Source: Actinidia chinensis (Eukaryota > Streptophyta > Magnoliopsida > Ericales > Actinidiaceae). From it: a DNA stretch of 20,000 nucleotides. Under the pieces are notes generated by a model. The model made no database searches, was not told where the DNA came from, and saw nothing but the letters and a program-made list of their open reading frames with translations. The position numbers and the translations under genes were made by a program. The number at the start of each line of letters is the position of its first letter. Position 1 is the first letter of the stretch. Of this stretch, positions 10,266 through 19,504 are shown piece after piece. The DNA lies in assembly GCA_009663005.1 (NCBI GenBank), contig CM018906.1:1107392-1127391 (forward strand), read 5' to 3'.

Positions 10266-10748
10266 AGGGTAAACTGCACTTTGTCCCCTCAAAAGTATTG
10301 AGTGATTCCCACTTTGCCCCCTAACTGTTGCAATCAACCCCAACATCTAACGTCCATCTACAAAGCGGACGAAAATTGCCACGCCAAGTGTTAACTTGAC
10401 CTAGAATCCAGGGACAACTCAAGTTAAAGTCATAGAAAATATCCAATTTCAACATTATTTCTCTCATAGTCAACAAAGAGAGATGGGAGAGAGAGAGAAC
10501 AAGGTCAAAAACAGATCGAAGTTGAATATTTTCTATAACAGTAACATGGGTTTCCCATGGATTCAGGTCAAGTCAACACGTGGTGGCCTAACTAGCAATT
10601 TTCATTCGTTTTTTAAGCGGACGTTGGATGTCGGAGTTGATTGCGATGGTTTTTATAATTGAGAGTACAAAGTGCAAAATTTATTAATCAAAGGGTCAAA
10701 GTGGAAATCACATAATACTTTTTGAGAGGGCAAATTACAGTTTACCCT
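10266..10748. mobile_element. 483-bp fold-back MITE upstream of the Aux/IAA gene
   Basis: Ends begin AGGGTAAACTG on both strands. The left arm (10266 to ~10447) and right arm (~10518 to 10748) are long imperfect inverted repeats sharing blocks such as AAGTATT, CCACTTTG, GCAATCAAC, AACGTCC, GAAAATTGC, GTTRACTTGACCT and ATAGAAAATAT. The right arm has an extra ~50-nt block. Flanks TTTTATATT and TTTTATTAT match at 7 of 9 positions, consistent with a decayed 9-bp duplication of the Mutator-like type. There is no coding capacity. The right arm contains TGTCGG at 10629-10634. It lies about 500 bp upstream of the predicted TATA box. Confidence 0.75.
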
Positions 10749-11264
10749 TTTTATTATTGCACATCCCTGCAAATATGGATCATGCAAATCCTCTTCCACT
10801 TTCTGTCTCTTAACGACTTGGTTAGTAATTAGCTCTCCAGTCCAATTTTGTTGAGTGACAACTGACAAGTGGGTAAAATTATTTTACTTTAAATTATTAG
10901 TTGAAACACAAGAATTTATTCCTTTAAATGAAACTTATTACCGTAGAGTCGTAGGCGAGTATATTTTTAATTATTTATTATGATTAAATTTTGGAAATTT
11001 ATAAATATTATGCTTTAACTTTAAGTGTACAATTGTTTTTGAATATTTTAAATTAGAAAAATATAACAACAATATGAGACGAGTAATTTATTTTCAATAT
11101 TTGAAACAAAATTATCTTATTTTAACATTTTGATCTTTTTAAACATCACACAAACTAGAAAAACGTCATCACTTTCACTTTCTCTCCAACCTCTGACTTT
11201 CTCTCTCTCTTCAATAAGACTCTAATAAAGGGGATGTGTGTCATAATTTTTTTTTGTTTATAGA
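10749..11264 (+). promoter_or_regulatory. Proximal promoter of the Aux/IAA gene
   Basis: Non-coding sequence between the MITE and the predicted transcript. The canonical auxin-response element TGTCTC lies at 10804-10809. A candidate TATA box TTTATAGA is at 11257-11264, with a CT-rich stretch just upstream (11180-11212) as is common in plant core promoters. A start near 11285-11295 would follow. Aux/IAA genes are typically early auxin-induced through ARFs binding TGTCNN motifs; whether this site works is inference. Confidence 0.45.
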
Positions 11265-11284
11265 GGGGAAGAGGTCAGCACACT

Positions 11285-11851
11285 TTGCTTGCTGATCAGA
11301 ACAACCAACATATTTCTGGTTGCGTGCCTTTGTGCTCTATTTCCGTTCCTGTTTTGGGAGCAAAGGGAATCTCTCTCTCTCTCAGCTATTATTCCACTCT
11401 GTTTCTATATCAGAGGCCTACCCAATAGAGAATAACAGAAAAGAAAAAGGAGCTAGATTGAAATCCCACAACTATTATTGCTCTCTCTCTCTCCTTGGGC
11501 TTTTTTTACTCATTATTTGGCTTTTCTTTGTCTTGGTGGGGTTTATCTCAGGCTTTTATTTGGCGTTTTAGACTTCCAATCTTCTTGTGAGGACTTCATT
11601 TGATGGGTTTGGGCTAAAACAGCTTGATTTTGATGATTTGAAGATTTGGGTATTCATATATTGAGCTTAAGGTATGTGGTCCTATGTCTTTTGCCTTTCG
11701 TTGTAGATTTGTTCATATTGGGTATTTCTGGTGTATTTCTAACTCGTGTGAATTTTCTTTTCTCCCAGTGCATTTTCTTGCTGATTGGTGGTGGAAACTG
11801 AAAGAGAAATTAATTTTCCCCTTTGGTTTTTTTCCATTATTGTTCTAACAA
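11285..11851 (+). promoter_or_regulatory. 5' leader of the Aux/IAA gene with intron and two mini-uORFs
   Basis: The leader has CT-repeat tracts (11371-11385, 11482-11494). A strong donor AAG|GTATGT follows 11671, and a strong acceptor TTTTCTCCCAG ends at 11768, giving a likely 97-nt leader intron (11672-11768). Two upstream ATGs precede it: MGLG-stop at 11603-11617 and MI-stop at 11633-11641. No ATG occurs between the acceptor and the main start. The main ATG sits in AACAAATGG, a good plant initiation context. The start of the leader is approximate. Confidence 0.5.
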
Positions 11852-14728
11852 ATGGAGGGATGTTCGAAGTTGCTGGATTTGATACCTAAAGACAGAGAAT
11901 GGCTTTTGAGGAGAGATAAACAGAGAAGCCACGGATGTTCAGAGGAGAAGGGTCTTGAGCTAAGGCTTGGTCCACCAGGTGGTGGCGATGAAGATACTGG
12001 TTCTAGAGAGAGGGAGGACTCCATTCTCTCTCTTGGGTATTTCTCTAACAACAGTACTTGTGGTGCCAAGAGAGGGTTCAAGGACACAGTTGGCTTGCCT
12101 GTGACGGCAAAGGAGTCATCACAGCCCTGTAGCAATAAAGTGGTGGACTCATCAGAGAAGAAGAAGGCATTTTCACCAGCTTCTGCAGATACAGCTGTGC
12201 CAAACAGCTCTCAGAAAAGGTACACCTCCCCAGCTTTTAAAATTTTCTGTTATGCCCTCTATTTTATTTTATTTTTTTCTTTGAGCCAGAGGATATTCAC
12301 TCTCAGTCACACTGCTTAGATGTTGTGGTTCTGGCTATAATTTTTTCTTTTCCTGTGTTTCCAACTATTTCTTTATTTTTGGTTTGTTTAATTATTTTGG
12401 TGGAAGTAAAGACCATTTTGTTGAATATTTGAAATATTTGACTCTGGTTTAATGAAAGCTCAAGGATTTGACAAGGAAAAACGAAAACGAAAAATATAGA
12501 TTATTATCTATATTTTGGTTGATTTTGTTTGGGATCAAATTATTATCTATGTTTGGGATCAGTTTTGCTGCATATTCTTCAGATATTTGTTTGGCTAACA
12601 GTTTTCGAAACTTGTTTTTAGAATTTTTTTTTGAAAAGGAACTAATTTTAGAAAGATGTTTTTAAAATTCTTCAAAATTATTTTTGTTAAAAACTAAATA
12701 AGATACGAAAACAGTAAATACTTTTATTTTGAAGTCTAATTTCTGAAAAGTGTTATGGAAAATTGGTTTCCTCCTCACTTTTCTTTCACTCTCTCCCCCC
12801 TAGTCTTTCTTCATTTCTTTATTGATTTAGATTTTTTTTTTCCCACTTTTCTTTAAAAATTAGACCCGGGAAAGCTATTTTCCTTTGATCCTTCCAATTA
12901 ATGTTTCTTTTTCTTATATTCTTTCTCCAAACAGTTGATGTTTCTTAGATTTCTTCACATAAGTTACTGGAATATATATTTCCTTGTGTTAACATAGTTG
13001 TAGCTTTCTTTTCTTAATTTCACTGCTTCCTACTTGTCTGTTATAATGGACTTCAATTGGATTTGTGTTTGTATTCCCATAAATTTCTTGTCTTCGTGAC
13101 TAATTTGTGTTCTTATCCAATTCCCTCTCTTTTGGGTTCCGATGGAAAATTTTCAAAACTAAAGGACTGCTCCAGCTCCGGTGGTGGGGTGGCCGCCAAT
13201 TCGTTCATTTAGGAAGAATCTTGCAAGTAGCAGCTCATCCAAGCAAGCCCTCGAGTCGCAAAATGCGGTCCCAAGCAAGGCTTCTGGAGAGAAACCAGTT
13301 GAAAGTGGCCGAAAAGGCTTATTTGTGAAGATCAATATGGATGGAGTTCCTATTGGAAGGAAAGTTGATCTTGCAGTGTATGACAGCTATGAAAAACTCT
13401 CAATTGCTGTGGATGAACTCTTTAGAGGCCTTCTCGCAGGTTATTTTCGTCATCTACCTAACAACGCTACTCATATGGTTGGTTTTCTGTTTGTCTACAG
13501 AATTACGTTAAACATAGTCCCTGTTTGGAGATTTTACATTTTCAATTAGAACTTCAGGACTTATCTTACATGGACTCGGGTTCAAGTATCAAGTACAAGT
13601 GTATGCCCAAGTGTCAAACCTTCCTAAACTTAAATCTTAGGAGAATTAAAAATGTACTTAAAAATCAAATGGGTTTAAGAAAAAATAAGCGTTTTTTATC
13701 TCGCATCCACATGAAAGTCTAGAAATGGTACTTTTATGCTAATGTGAACTTTTTTCCATCAAATATTACAAAACTTAGATGATTCATGTGTCGAAATTGG
13801 GTATATGTGTCGGGCATATCCCACGTCCATACCCATATCATGTCCATCAACACAAGTACTTTGGGAAATAGAAGTGTCCATGTTATATAGCATATGATTC
13901 TATACTTAACAATCAGATACTATATGCATCCATGTCTCTGGCATGAAAAAATTGGAGCTATGGTTGTCTATGTTTTTGCATTTTTTAGAAATTTTCTTTT
14001 GGTTTGTTTGTTTACACTTGGCTTGAAATTGAGTTGTGGTTATCTCATGATGTTCGCTTTTTGTTGATCTTGTTTAGCTCAAAGAGATTCTTCTGCCGGG
14101 GGAATCCAGAACAAGCAAGAGGGAGAGAAAGTGATTACGGGTTTATTAGATGGAAGTGGGGAATATACCCTTGTTTATGAAGATAATGAAGGAGACAGAG
14201 TACTTGTTGGGGATGTCCCATGGCAGTAAGCATTTCAGCACTATGGATATTATGCAACTTTTGATTATTCAAGATCCCATTTTATGATTTCTTTTGTTTT
14301 TGCACTTAAGATTCCTAATCTCTTAGTAATTATTTATTCATTTTCTTAATCATGGCAAGCCTGTTAAATAGTACTATTGAAAATTCATCACATCATTTGA
14401 TAACGTAATTACATGGTATATTTGCATCCCATATTGTAATTATTCCCTATTTTTACGGAAGCTTTCTTGTTTTACTCTCTAATTTGGATTATAAACATGT
14501 CGTTTGCAGCATGTTTGTATCTACCGTGAAAAGGCTGCGCGTGTTGAAAAGCTCTGAGCTTTCCTCATTGCGCTGTGAGTTTCCTTATTAACCTCATTTT
14601 TTTAGTTGTATTTTGATCCGATCCGATCCATTAAATTTTGCTTTATCCTAGTTTCTAACTTTGGGGACTTGGGGATTTTGTGTTTTGCAGTGGGAAGTAA
14701 GCAAGAAAAGATTCCCCCTCTACGCTGA
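11852..14728 (+). CDS. IAA26: Aux/IAA auxin-responsive repressor, IAA26/IAA18 (PAP1) type
   Basis: Five coding exons: 11852-12219, 13165-13439, 14078-14225, 14510-14574, 14691-14728; intron phases 2,1,2,1; 297 aa. All introns are GT-AG (945, 638, 284 and 116 nt). Aux/IAA proteins are short-lived nuclear repressors: they bind ARF transcription factors and recruit TOPLESS, and auxin promotes their TIR1/AFB-mediated ubiquitination. Domain I is the EAR motif LELRL (35-39) followed by GPPGGG. KRGF (73-76) and KR (122-123) fit a bipartite NLS. Domain II, the degron, is [13 protein letters not shown] (129-141). The PB1 domain (III/IV) runs from about 174 to 286, with the basic face VKINMDG (K178) and GRK, the acidic OPCA face YEDNEGD (248-254) and GDVPW. 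KRLRVLK (271-277) adds a second basic cluster. The N-terminus MEGC...KLLDLIP and the C-terminal SKQEKI resemble Arabidopsis IAA26/IAA18. Everything needed for function appears intact. Reading into intron 2 would remove domain IV. Confidence 0.95.
13570..13890. repeat. Possible dispersed-repeat scrap in intron 2 of the Aux/IAA gene
   Basis: Repeated short words (CAAGTRT, GTGTCRA, GTGTCGGGCAT, CATRTCCAT) in GTGTC-rich sequence resemble a common degenerate plant repeat of GTGTCCGACAC type. No clear ends; recognition is by general appearance only. Confidence 0.25.
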
Positions 14729-15060
14729 CTCTAAGTGAAGGAGACACTGATTTGTGTTTTTGACATCTTGGATTTTGTTTACTAAGGTCTAGGGCAAAAA
14801 GAAAGGCAATTTGTAGTTTAAAACTTCAACTTATTATTGTATTGGGAGGATGGATGGACTTGTTTTTCTTGAACTTTCCTTATTTTTCTTCTCTTGGCTT
14901 GTCTAGAATGGGAGAAAAAACCCTACTAAATATGTGGATGCATATGCTTTCCTTATTTTTACCCTGTATTTGTTGCAATTTACGCGCTACTACTAAAGTA
15001 AGAGTATTACTCAAACCCGACATGTTTTCGGATTTCAGAATGTGAAATGTATAATTGTAT
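14729..15060 (+). other. Probable 3' untranslated region of the Aux/IAA gene
   Basis: It follows the TGA at 14726-14728. It is T-rich with no canonical AATAAA. Weak near-upstream-like elements occur at TTATTATTGTATTGG (14831) and AAATGTATAATTGTATG (about 15045), the latter followed by a T-rich GTTTTTTTGTTTTCG tract, so cleavage near 15060 is a reasonable guess. The open frame inside the stretch is not coding. Confidence 0.4.
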
Positions 15061-15123
15061 GTTTTTTTGTTTTCGTTTTCGAATGATTAGTGATGATTTT
15101 CATTAGAGAGAAGTGTAAAAATA

Positions 15124-15170
15124 AGAGCGTACCTAATGCATAAGGCTTCTGTCAACAGAGGGTCTTGAAC
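15124..15170. repeat. Short Au-like SINE fragment
   Basis: AGAGCGTACCTAATGCATAAGG followed by CTTCTGTCAACAGAGGGTCTT resembles, in reverse orientation, the conserved core of plant Au SINEs (GTGCACTAAGCTCCCGC...GGGGTCC). Only about 45 bp is recognisable; both tRNA-derived promoter boxes are absent. The similarity is from memory of the family and was not aligned. Confidence 0.35.
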
Positions 15171-15763
15171 AAGTGAAACTCCGAAATTCAGCCCAAGCAT
15201 TTCTGGTGATCATATTATCTGTGTCAAATGTAGATATCTATAAATATTATGGGCAAACAAAGAATCTGTGTGGAGTAACTAACATAGCTGTTTTGACAAA
15301 CAAAATAAAACCTATGAATATGGTAATTTACATGATTTTACATGGAATTGTCGAATATTATATCTTCTTTTGGTTAAATTATGGCTTTGCTTGCAACCTG
15401 GGAAAGAAATTGAAAAGAACAAAAAATAAAGAAACTTCTTTTTTCCTTGTTTGGTTTCTAATTTTGGAAGAAAAACCAAGCGAATATGTATTTTTCTTAT
15501 CAATTTGAAATTTTCTTCCTACATTCTTCTCTCTTTCTTTCCTTTTTTTTTTCTCGTTGTTTTATCATTTTCTTTTCTCTTTCATCTAAAATCAAACAAG
15601 GATAAATTATTTTCATTTCATTTCCTTGCAAAACCAAACAAAGAAAAATTATTCACTTCCTTAGAATCTTCTTTTCAATTACTTTCACTTCCATTTTTTT
15701 TCTTCCCACAAGTTCCAAACATAACCTAATGGAAGATGGGAAGGCCATGAATTGAAATTCCAT

Positions 15764-15782
15764 CACAGAGAGAGAGAGAGAG
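15764..15782. repeat. GA microsatellite
   Basis: Uninterrupted AG dinucleotide tract. Confidence 0.9.
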
Positions 15783-16033
15783 TGAGCAATCTGGGATATA
15801 TTATATACCTCTGGATTGAATCCCAAATTTTACAAGTCAGAGTCTTTGTTTTTTTGGTCGCCCATACTGCTCACAAGGTTGCAGCCATCTGCCATCAAAA
15901 CAAATTGAAATTTGAAGGTTGATAAAACAAAACTTTATAAAGCTGCCCAGTTAGCCTATGTGAAGGATCTTACAGATTAAGCAATAAGATGATGACAAAT
16001 ATTTTAACAGCTTAGAGTTTGCAGAACAAGGCT

Positions 16034-16055
16034 ACTCTCTCTCTCTCTCTCTCTA
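16034..16055. repeat. CT microsatellite
   Basis: Uninterrupted CT dinucleotide tract next to the possible 3' end of the minus-strand transcript described below. Confidence 0.9.
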
Positions 16056-17506
16056 GGAAATAACAGAAATTCATTGATATAGAAATAATACAGAGTTCAA
16101 ACTACATTGGAGATAAATAACAGCCCAGCAAATAGGATCAACAAACAAGACCATCAACAGCTAGATTCAGAGCAGAACTTAAAGCCTAGCAAGCAAAAAC
16201 AGAAAATCTTATTTCCAACAGATTGGAAATAACTTGCGCTGAAACAAAGACCAAAATGCAGCTTCAAGGCTCTTGAGCATCAAAGGCCTCCCTTCTTAGG
16301 CCTCCACAAGGCTAGTTTATTGAATAATAGAGAAACAACTCCTATGCAACCACCAAAAAGCAAAGGAAGAATAATGATACATGGACAAACACCCAACAAA
16401 ATGGTTCATCGAGAATCTTTTATTTCATCTGTAAATAAGCAACTACATTCAAGCAAGCCTCATCAAACGGTTCAAAAATTGCCCAACTATTCTGAAATTT
16501 TGCAGTCCCATAGATCCATTCCCACAATCAGACATCGCCAGACTATATCGCTTCGGTAAGATTCAAGGGCAGACATGGAAGCAGAGCAAGATGCAGCCCT
16601 CACGTATTCGTAATGGGTTGACTCATCTTAATTGAAGTCTAGCTTATTTAGTTGTGAACCATCCGTGTTTAGGCAATTTCTGATTTCAGCCTCAGGTAAC
16701 GGACAAGGACAACTATCATGACTCTATTTGATCATTTGATGCATCTGCCTCTACATGTATTCATTTATTGATTTCAGAACATAGCTTATCAATGTTTCCT
16801 CAAGTAAGACATCGATAAATTCATTATTGCATATCCATCGGCTCCATTGTAATCTGAATCTGACCTGAACAACTCAATATTAGTGAAAGTGACTTAAAAA
16901 TCTATTTTACACACAGAATACAGTTGGTGATTTTGTACACACGAAAATATCAATGAAAGCAAATAAGGCAATACAAATACGACTCCATAGAAAGCAGATC
17001 AAGTAGCCTATAAGATGGAGAAACAAAACCCCAATAGATACAATACATCTCCTAAACGATTGAAAATGGACTGTCATCGGAAATGACATAAAATCAATAC
17101 AGCGTCAATTTGAGAATGAAGCCCATGAAATAAACAAACATTCAGAAATCAAAATACCCAAAAAGGAGCATAAATTGTTCAGATCACAAAAGGGCCAATC
17201 TAATCAGGTTATTCATTATACAAAACCATTACGTAAAAGTTTGTAGAGAGAGAGAGACAGAGAGAGAAAATATATACGGTTGCATCTTGGCGAGTGCTCT
17301 TCGTCTGATCCCCGAGTATGCGTACAAAAGTACGTACATGTACGCACACCCTTCTTAATTGCCAGGTCTTGACCCTATTCGCCGTATATTACACTGTATG
17401 CCACCCTAGAGAGGAGATCGTAATAGGAACCTCGAAGGCTTGGATTGGAATCGTCGGAAACATTTTGAGGAAGATTGAGAGAGATGAAACCCTCGTCGAT
17501 CACCAT
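16056..17506 (-). other. Tentative minus-strand transcription unit
   Basis: Reading the minus strand, an ATG at 17506-17504 opens a frame starting MVIDEGFISLNLPQ that stops after 43 codons (17375). If instead AGG|GTGGCA after 17405 is a donor, 34 codons join in phase to an exon at 16864-16751. That exon is preceded by a T-rich intron-like tract and TTGTTCAG; its frame ends LISYVLKSINEYM-stop. The donor is weak, so the 71-aa model is a guess. Downstream there is an AATAAA on this strand (16322-16317), then a T-rich tail with CAATGAATTTC near 16075. I recognise no family. A non-coding RNA, or a gene whose coding exons I have misjudged, is equally possible. Confidence 0.22.
17319..17346. promoter_or_regulatory. 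Cluster of four GTAC cores in an inverted repeat
   Basis: GTAC occurs at 17322, 17330, 17334 and 17340, i.e. four times in 22 bp, and TGCGTAC (17319-17325) is inverted as GTACGCA (17340-17346). GTAC is the core bound by plant SBP/SPL factors. The cluster could be regulatory or simply palindromic simple sequence. Confidence 0.35.
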
Positions 17507-17540
17507 GGATGATTGAAATTTGAAACCCTTTGGATTTTTT

Positions 17541-17608
17541 CCCCCCCCGTTTTCTTTGTTCGCTGTTCCCGCTTTTATTCGAGGGGGCCAGGGAGAGGGG
17601 GGTGGGGG
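17541..17608. other. C8 run and G-quadruplex-capable tract
   Basis: Eight C at 17541-17548 are followed by four G-runs on the plus strand: 17583-17587, 17591-17593, 17597-17602 and 17604-17608, with loops of 3, 3 and 1 nt. This satisfies the usual G3+N1-7 rule. It sits 35-100 bp upstream of the tentative minus-strand ATG at 17506. Confidence 0.6.
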
Positions 17609-17636
17609 AATTAAGTGCCCGTTTGGCAGAGTCATA

Positions 17637-18473
17637 GTTATCAGAATTGAACGGTTTGAACCGATCAAACCACTGGTTCAATGGTTTATTAGTTCAATAA
17701 TTAATAAATAATAAAATATATATTTAAATTAAAAAATATATTTAAAAAGTATGATTGAAGAGTTTTTAAGCAGTTGAAGTTTTATTCTTACAGTTGAATT
17801 TTCAACCTATTTAATTTTTTATTTTAAGAGAAATTGACTTATTTCTCTTCCTCATAAGTTTGCCACTTCACGTGAACCCAGCCTTTTTTAAGTCAAATTA
17901 AGCCCTTGAATATAGGGGCCAACATTGTTGAGGCACATTTTTGGATGAAACTATCCTAGCAGATTTTTACAAGCAACCCAAAAAACAAAAGTCCCACTCT
18001 CTTTCTCTCACTTCACTTTAGGAGAGAGAGAAATGCACATGCACGAGATAGACTTTTGAGGTGACGAGTTTGGAAACCTCATCGCCGCCGCGGAAGCAAG
18101 CGTACTACGTGCAGAGTCTGTTGCGAAACTCACACGACGGCGTCGTTCCACTCAATGCCGGTGTTGAGCCTGATGAGGTCACGCGTTGTACTCTCACTAC
18201 TCCACCGTCGTCCGCCACTCTCGCAAGTCCTCCTCCAGTCGATTCTTTGTTGAATCTCGCAAAATTGTGGACAATTATGACATTTTGACTCAATTTTAAA
18301 AACTCATCTGGTTCACTAAAAATCGCCCGAGTTATTGATTTTTTAAAAAATTGAACAATTCTCCCAATTTAAAGCTATTCACATATATTTTCAGTAAAAT
18401 AATAAAATCAAACTGGTCCGAGATCCGATTTCCCATTGAACCGGTTCAACCGGCCAGTTCATTTCTGATAAAA
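17637..18473. mobile_element. Mutator-like element with captured gene fragment (probable Pack-MULE)
   Basis: The left end (AGTTATCAGAATTGAAC with GGTTTGAACCG and GGTTCAATGG) is matched by an inverted right end (AGTTTTATCAGAAATGAAC with CCGGTTGAACCGGTTCAATGG). GGTTCAA/TTGAACC-rich ends of this sort are common on plant Mutator-like elements. The ends are diverged and I could not find a clean 9-bp duplication. The interior is not transposase but carries a GC-rich fragment of a host gene (18033-18291), the defining property of a Pack-MULE. Just outside the left end is GTGCCCGTTTGGCA, resembling a MITE terminus. Confidence 0.55.
18033..18291 (+). pseudogene. Captured 5' fragment of an LEA/hydroxyproline-rich glycoprotein (NDR1-like) family gene
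   Basis: Family motifs appear in order but in three frames. An ATG at 18039 gives MHEIDF; one extra T (18057) shifts into EVTSLETSSPP...YYVQSLLRNSHDG. From about 18134 the next frame gives TTASFHSMPVLSLMRS; from about 18180 the third gives SHYSTVVRHSRKSSSSRF. Arabidopsis proteins such as At1g45688 have an N-terminal cytoplasmic region of the form EVTSL..SSP..YYVQSPSRDSHDG..TSFHS.PVLSP..SPPHSHSS..RHSRESS.TRF, which this tracks closely. The membrane and LEA_2 parts are missing. Frameshifts and truncation make it non-functional. Family assignment is from memory. Confidence 0.7.
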
Positions 18474-19139
18474 CTGTTGCATATGCACAATTTTTTTCAA
18501 TTTTTTTGGATTTTTAAAAAGATTTAAGTTAAAAATATGAAACTTTAAAAAAAAATGCTGAAAAAAATAGCTCCAAGTGCCTCGAACTCAATTCAGCTTT
18601 GGATTTTTATGCTTTTCCATGTAGAAATTCTTTAAATATTGATTTTCTGAAAACTGAGGCGAACACGACTTCAAAACAAAACGGTCTGTCGAAAATATGT
18701 TCCGAATCCAGTTTACAATGATGTTCTACTTTTACATGATTGAGGCATTTCATATTTAAAAAAAAAAGGAAGATAAGTTACAAACAAAACTTCAATGGAA
18801 ACCGGAATTATAGAGCCATTCAAAAATTAAGTATCTCCATAGCGGTGGTTCATTTTTTTTTATTGTGTGTTTTGTGCACGAGAAAGATGTTAGAAACATC
18901 TAAATCCTGATCATCACCCCAACCTTTCATGCAAGTGTTAGGTGGATGCCGCATGGACGGCAAGCCATTGGCGTTTCTGACTGAATTCACTTACTGGTTT
19001 AGATCACTACCTTTGCATCTGCATAGGAGCTGGTTCAAGGTCCTGCAGCTCAACTTGGTAAATGTTTCACAGCCAGTACAGTACCAAGACTTCAATGCAG
19101 CTTAAGCTCCCATACAACAAACCACCCTTGCGGGCGTGC
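18474..19139. other. Spacer or possible distal 3' region of the right-edge gene
   Basis: AT-rich to about 18900, then more balanced composition. On the plus strand an ATG at 18929 opens a 58-codon frame (MQVLGGCRMDG...DFNAA, stop at 19103-19105) with no recognised similarity. On the minus strand the same stretch could be 3' UTR with splice-like sites (AACCA|GTAAGT near 18994). Neither reading can be confirmed. Confidence 0.25.
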
Positions 19140-19147
19140 ACACACAG

Positions 19148-19163
19148 GAGAGAGAGAGAGAGA
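19148..19163. repeat. GA microsatellite
   Basis: Uninterrupted GA tract. Confidence 0.85.
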
Positions 19164-19504
19164 TTATATATATCATATCAGTACAAAGGCCGTAAGTGTA
19201 CAAGAGCAGGAATAAGGAAAAGGAAAAATAGACGACAACTATCTTCAAACACCCTGCTGCTTTCCAAATTGGACTCTGCCACCCCCCACCCCCTGTACAA
19301 CCTAATCCAGATGCGAGGACCACTCCCACAGCCCATACAAATGGGTCACATAGTAAGATGGATGACTAAAAACTGTACATTGGCAAAGTTAAAGCCCCTG
19401 CAGAGCTCCTCATTGCTGTCACTCGGTTGTCCGCAAAAGGTTAAAAAACACAAGCACGCCTGGAAAAGAGAGAAATGAAAGCCAGCAAAGAACATGGTAC
19501 TTAC

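Larger units (their letters stand above)
15171..16055. other. CT-rich and AT-rich spacer
   Basis: About 15440-15730 is strongly C/T-biased, with inverted copies of TTTGTTTGGTTT (near 15449) and AAACCAAACAAAG (near 15632) and an end-like CCAAACATAACCTAA at 15715. It looks like a decayed MITE whose left end is unclear. GA (15764-15782) and CT (16034-16055) microsatellites follow. Open frames here arise from biased composition. No gene seen. Confidence 0.4.

Noticed and set aside
11320..11571. 83-codon frame in the Aux/IAA leader
   Set aside because: It opens at TTG, not ATG, and its length comes from CT-repeat sequence. The true uORFs are much shorter.
13440..13549. Extension of Aux/IAA exon 2 through its open frame
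   Set aside because: It crosses a good donor (GCAG|GTTATT) and would delete half of the PB1 domain. The downstream exons restore the family sequence exactly, so this is intron.
14842..15045. 67-codon plus-strand frame after the Aux/IAA stop
   Set aside because: It lies in the expected 3' UTR, with T-rich hydrophobic composition and no family features.
15312..15729. Overlapping frames on both strands rich in F, S, L and K
   Set aside because: They result from strongly C/T-biased repeat sequence, not coding selection.
17406..17711. Three overlapping 60-97 codon frames around the G-rich tract
   Set aside because: They run through homopolymers and the Mutator-like end. Only the short frame from 17506 on the minus strand was kept, as tentative.
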